Assembly (NCBI RefSeq): GCF_030419005.1
Contig: NZ_CP106953.1
Coordinates: 62,001-126,000 of the forward strand
Reading direction: 5' to 3'
Source: Eleftheria terrae
GTDB taxonomy: Bacteria; Pseudomonadota; Gammaproteobacteria; Burkholderiales; Burkholderiaceae_C
Length of the DNA: 64,000 nucleotides
Position numbers and translations under genes: made by a program. This document shows positions 61,798 to 64,000 of this stretch, one piece after another. The notes under the pieces were generated by a model, which saw only the letters and a program-made list of their open reading frames with translations, had not been told where the DNA came from and ran no database searches. How positions within the stretch are numbered: the stretch's first letter is position 1; each line of letters starts with the position of its first letter.

Positions 61798-62280
61798 ATG
61801 TCGATCTTCTCGTCTTCCAACGCCCTGCGGCCGGCCGCATCGCTGGCCTTCATCAACCCGCCGGGTCTCTACGACCCGCGGCCGAATGGCTACACCCATG
61901 TGGTGATTGCCGACGCGCCGTCCCGCCTGGTGTACATCGCCGGGCAGGGCGGCGAAAACGAGGCAGGTGAGCTGGCCGACGATTTCGGCCTGCAGGTCGA
62001 ACAGGCCTTGCGCAACCTGACGCTGGCCCTCGCGGCGGCTGACGCGACCCTGGCCGACGTCGCCAAGCTCACGGTGCTGGTGGTGGACCACAGCGAATCC
62101 CGCCTGCGCATCCTCACCGATCGATTGCGGGCGGCCTGGGGCAGCCGGCCGGCACCCGCCTGCACGCTGATTCCGGTACCCCGGCTGGCACTGGACGGCA
62201 TGTTGTTCGAGGTCGAAGCGACGGCGGTCCTGCCTGCATCGGGAGTGGCAGGGGACCAGGGCGGCGGCGGGGGCGACTGA
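61798..62280 (+). CDS. RidA/YjgF-family protein, 160 aa
   Basis: A RidA-type fold: INPPGLYDPRPNGYTHVVIA, RLVYIAGQGGENEAGELADD, FGLQVEQALRNLTLALAAAD, DVAKLTVLVVDHSESRLRIL, and PACTLIPVPRLALDGMLFEV (conserved R-x-x-P-x-T-x-x-x-V-x-x-L region, the Arg not obvious). Family members deaminate enamine/imine intermediates; with the key Arg unclear here this may be a non-RidA subgroup protein. The C-terminal glycine tail is unusual. Upstream frame starts are dismissed as shadow. Confidence 0.82.
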   Translation: MSIFSSSNALRPAASLAFINPPGLYDPRPNGYTHVVIADAPSRLVYIAGQGGENEAGELADDFGLQVEQALRNLTLALAAADATLADVAKLTVLVVDHSESRLRILTDRLRAAWGSRPAPACTLIPVPRLALDGMLFEVEATAVLPASGVAGDQGGGGGD

Positions 62281-62333
62281 GCGACTCGCTCGATACGCGC
62301 GGCGCGCCGGGATGACCCGATGCCGTCTGCCTC

Positions 62334-62366
62334 TGCATTTGCATGTGCGTGTGCATGTGCATGTGC
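62334..62366. repeat. short imperfect GTGCAT tandem run
   Basis: About five units of a GTGCAT-like hexamer with two mismatches. It lies between the RidA-family and LacI-family genes. Much shorter and less regular than the GCACCC array. Confidence 0.6.
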
Positions 62367-62611
62367 AGCCCCCGGCATGCCGTCGGACCGGCGTCGGCGG
62401 CCATGCCGGGCGCTCGGCTGGGCCCGCTTCTTCAGCAACCTATCCACCTTCCTCCAGCCAGGCTAGGCCTGCCCTGCGTTGCATTAGATCCGCCGCCCTG
62501 CGAGCCTGCAGGGGCGCCGAGCAGCGCAACCTTCAGCCGCCGCCGCACCAGCCCTCACGGCATCGGCGCTTCCGCCCGGCCGCGCCGTGGGTCGGCCGTA
62601 TACTGCGGCCC

Positions 62612-62624
62612 GGTTTACTAAACC
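62612..62624. promoter_or_regulatory. palindromic operator GGTTTACTAAACC
   Basis: A perfect 6+1+6 palindrome 8 bp downstream of a TATACT -10-like element and 68 bp before the LacI-type ATG. Position fits autorepression. Confidence 0.6.
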
Positions 62625-62691
62625 TCGCGTTCTGTTTCAGTTCCGGTGCTTCTCCACCGGTGCAGGAGAGGTCCAGGATGCCCCACGCCAC

Positions 62692-63681
62692 ATGACTACA
62701 AGAAGCGTCACACTGCGCGACATCGCGGCCGCGGCGGGGGTGTCTGTCGGCACCGTCTCGCGCGCGCTGAAGAACCAGCCGGGGCTGTCCGAGCAAACCC
62801 GTGCCGAGGTGCTCAAGGTGGCAGAACGCGAGGGCTACGATCTGGCCAAGCTGCGCCCGAGCCGGCGCCGGCTGCTGTTTCTCATCAACCGTTCGCATGC
62901 CAAGCTGAGCGACAACCCGTTCTATTCCCGCGTGTTGCAGGGCGCGGAAGACGCCTGCCGCGAGGAGGCGGTGTCGCTCAGCCTGTTGTCGCTCGGGCCC
63001 GACGACCCGATCGCCGAGCTGGTTCGGCGCCATGAGCCGGACGCGCTGTTGTCGGCGGGGTTCTTCGAGACGGCAATGCTGGAGCAGATCCGTGCGACCG
63101 ACCTGCCACTGGTGCTGGTGGACCACCATGCCGCCGGCGCCTTCTGCGTCAATGACGACAACCTGCTGGGCGCCTGGCTGGCGGCCCGGCATCTGATCGA
63201 GCAGGGCTGCCAGCGCATTGCGATGATCAGCGGTCCGCTGGCCCACCACTCGATCGCCTTGCGCTACAAGGGCTACCGCAAGGCCCTGTTCGATGCCGGC
63301 CGCCTGGCCGATCCTGAACTGGAGGTGAGCCTCGACCCGTCGCTGCCCTATGAAGACGCTGCGGTCAACGCCATGCAGCAGCTGCTGGCACTCCCGCAGC
63401 GCCCGGACGGTGTGCTGGCCTACAACGACGCCACTGCCCTCACCGCGATGCAGCACTGCCTCGCCGAGGGCGTGCGCATCCCGCAGGACATCGCCTTCGC
63501 CGGCTATGACGACATTGCCGCCGCGGCACGCTTTCGCCCGTCGCTCACCACCGTGCGGGTGGACAAGGAGGAGCTCGGGCGGCTGGCGGCGCTGCACCTG
63601 ATTCGCGGCCACCTGGCCCCCGGGGAAGACCTGCGGCCGGTGGAGCTGCTGGTGCGTGACAGCTCCCGGCGCCGGAGATGA
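62692..63681 (+). CDS. LacI-family transcriptional regulator, 329 aa
   Basis: N-terminal LacI helix-turn-helix (TLRDIAAAAGVSVGTVSRAL, then KNQPGLSEQTRAEVLKVAER hinge). Periplasmic-binding-protein-like sensor domain from about residue 60: LLFLINRSHAKLSDNPFYSR, AGFFETAMLEQIRATDLPLV, GAWLAARHLIEQGCQRIAMI, DIAFAGYDDIAAAARFRPSL, TTVRVDKEELGRLAALHLIR. It would sense a sugar. Convergent with an epimerase gene, so its targets may include that locus and other sugar genes here (cellulase, trehalase). ATG chosen by the HTH position. Confidence 0.92.
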   Translation: MTTRSVTLRDIAAAAGVSVGTVSRALKNQPGLSEQTRAEVLKVAEREGYDLAKLRPSRRRLLFLINRSHAKLSDNPFYSRVLQGAEDACREEAVSLSLLSLGPDDPIAELVRRHEPDALLSAGFFETAMLEQIRATDLPLVLVDHHAAGAFCVNDDNLLGAWLAARHLIEQGCQRIAMISGPLAHHSIALRYKGYRKALFDAGRLADPELEVSLDPSLPYEDAAVNAMQQLLALPQRPDGVLAYNDATALTAMQHCLAEGVRIPQDIAFAGYDDIAAAARFRPSLTTVRVDKEELGRLAALHLIRGHLAPGEDLRPVELLVRDSSRRRR

Positions 63682-63742
63682 CGCGGCCCAGGCCAGGGGC
63701 GGCCTGCCGTGGTCGGTTGGCGCACCGCGCCGCTTCGGGCGC

Positions 63743-64000
63743 TCACTCGGCCGCTGGCGCCAGCCGCTGCATCATCTCCAGACAGGCGCGGGCGTGGTGA
63801 TAGGGGCATTCCCAGGGGCCGGCCTTCAGGTGGCCGGCAACGGGGCGCCCCTGCTCGTCCAGCTGCTTGAACCAGTCGCCGCCGCGGGGGTCGGTGAAGT
63901 GGGCGGTGATGTAGTCCCAGCAGCCGCGTGCGGCCTGTGCGAAACGCAGGTGCCCGCTGAGCGACCAGGCGTCGTGGAAGCCGACCATCGCCTCTGCCTG
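63743..64000 (-). CDS. N-acylglucosamine 2-epimerase (AGE) family, C-terminal part (cut by window end)
   Basis: Begins QAEAMVGFHDAWSLSGHLRF, then CWDYITAHFTDPRGGDWFKQ, ending AGPWECPYHHARACLEMMQR. The Q-A-E-A-x-V-G-F and K-x-G-P-W-x-C-P-Y-H-x-x-R-x-C-L-E blocks are hallmarks of AGE/cellobiose-2-epimerase proteins, with the catalytic His in PYHHAR. They epimerise GlcNAc, mannose or cellobiose. Only the last 85 residues are present. Next to a LacI-type regulator, consistent with a sugar-use locus. Confidence 0.88.
   Translation of the reverse strand, partial: QAEAMVGFHDAWSLSGHLRFAQAARGCWDYITAHFTDPRGGDWFKQLDEQGRPVAGHLKAGPWECPYHHARACLEMMQRLAPAAE

Larger units (their letters stand above)
62281..62691. 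other. intergenic region before the LacI-type gene, about 410 bp
   Basis: It holds a short run of near-repeats of TGCATG/TGTGCA (about 62334-62366), and an operator-like palindrome at 62612-62624. GTATACT at 62598-62604 could be part of a -10 element (TATACT) for the LacI gene. Confidence 0.45.

Overview
This is a GC-rich chromosomal window (roughly 68-70% G+C) with short intergenic gaps. It probably comes from a betaproteobacterium of the order Burkholderiales. The pointers are three PEP-CTERM proteins, an imuA-imuB-dnaE2 mutagenesis cassette under a LexA box, a B12-binding MerR regulator beside a fasciclin gene, an RHS/PAAR polymorphic toxin, and TAGACT-like -10 elements. The organism is inferred from gene content only. 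I saw no rRNA, tRNA or CRISPR array.

Layout. 1-3.25 kb is a graveyard of insertion sequences: one intact IS481-type element flanked by IS3 and IS66 remnants. 3.4-5.1 kb holds two translationally coupled DJ-1/PfpI-fold genes, one an AraC-type regulator. 5.2-9.5 kb is a minus-strand operon (unknown protein, LysM-like/peptidoglycan-binding protein, large EEP-fold protein) that resembles type VI secretion accessory or effector genes. 10.1-13.6 kb has a large repeat + DUF4185 protein and a helical unknown. 13.7-21.4 kb is a cluster of three predicted 2-oxoglutarate/Fe(II) oxygenases (one fused to a sulfotransferase), two glycosyltransferase-like proteins, a polysaccharide pyruvyl transferase and a DUF1826 protein. 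It looks like an uncharacterised glycan- or metabolite-tailoring locus.

A perfect array of 49 GCACCC hexamers (294 bp) follows that cluster, then a nest of palindromes, then a secreted GH9-CBM3-Fn3-Fn3-CBM2 cellulase. 25.2-34.2 kb has a large PEP-CTERM protein, an RHS toxin with a papain-like (Tox-PL-2-like) tip and its presumed immunity gene, and a small PEP-CTERM protein. 35.3-43 kb has periplasmic trehalase, an MBL-fold lipoprotein, a HEAT-repeat protein, a secreted NlpC/P60-type hydrolase and a beta/gamma-crystallin protein. 43.5-47.1 kb has IS3 debris and a second large PEP-CTERM protein, a paralogue of the first.

47.2-48.7 kb is a divergent fasciclin/CarH-LitR-like pair whose intergenic region carries two 15-bp palindromes. 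49.1-54.4 kb is the imuABC SOS mutagenesis operon. 54.5-57.3 kb is an OhrR/MarR-like regulator with a redoxin and an alpha/beta hydrolase; 12-bp ATCGC(A/G)(T/C)GCGAT palindromes precede the regulator and the redoxin. 57.4-59 kb is a broken IS3 element with an unrelated gene inside. 60-64 kb ends with a TPR/transglutaminase-like lipoprotein, a RidA-family protein, a LacI-type regulator and a truncated N-acylglucosamine 2-epimerase-family gene.

Themes: carbohydrate use (cellulase, trehalase, epimerase, LacI), cell-surface or exported proteins (PEP-CTERM, RHS), oxidative/light/SOS stress responses, and repeated IS3-family insertion and decay.
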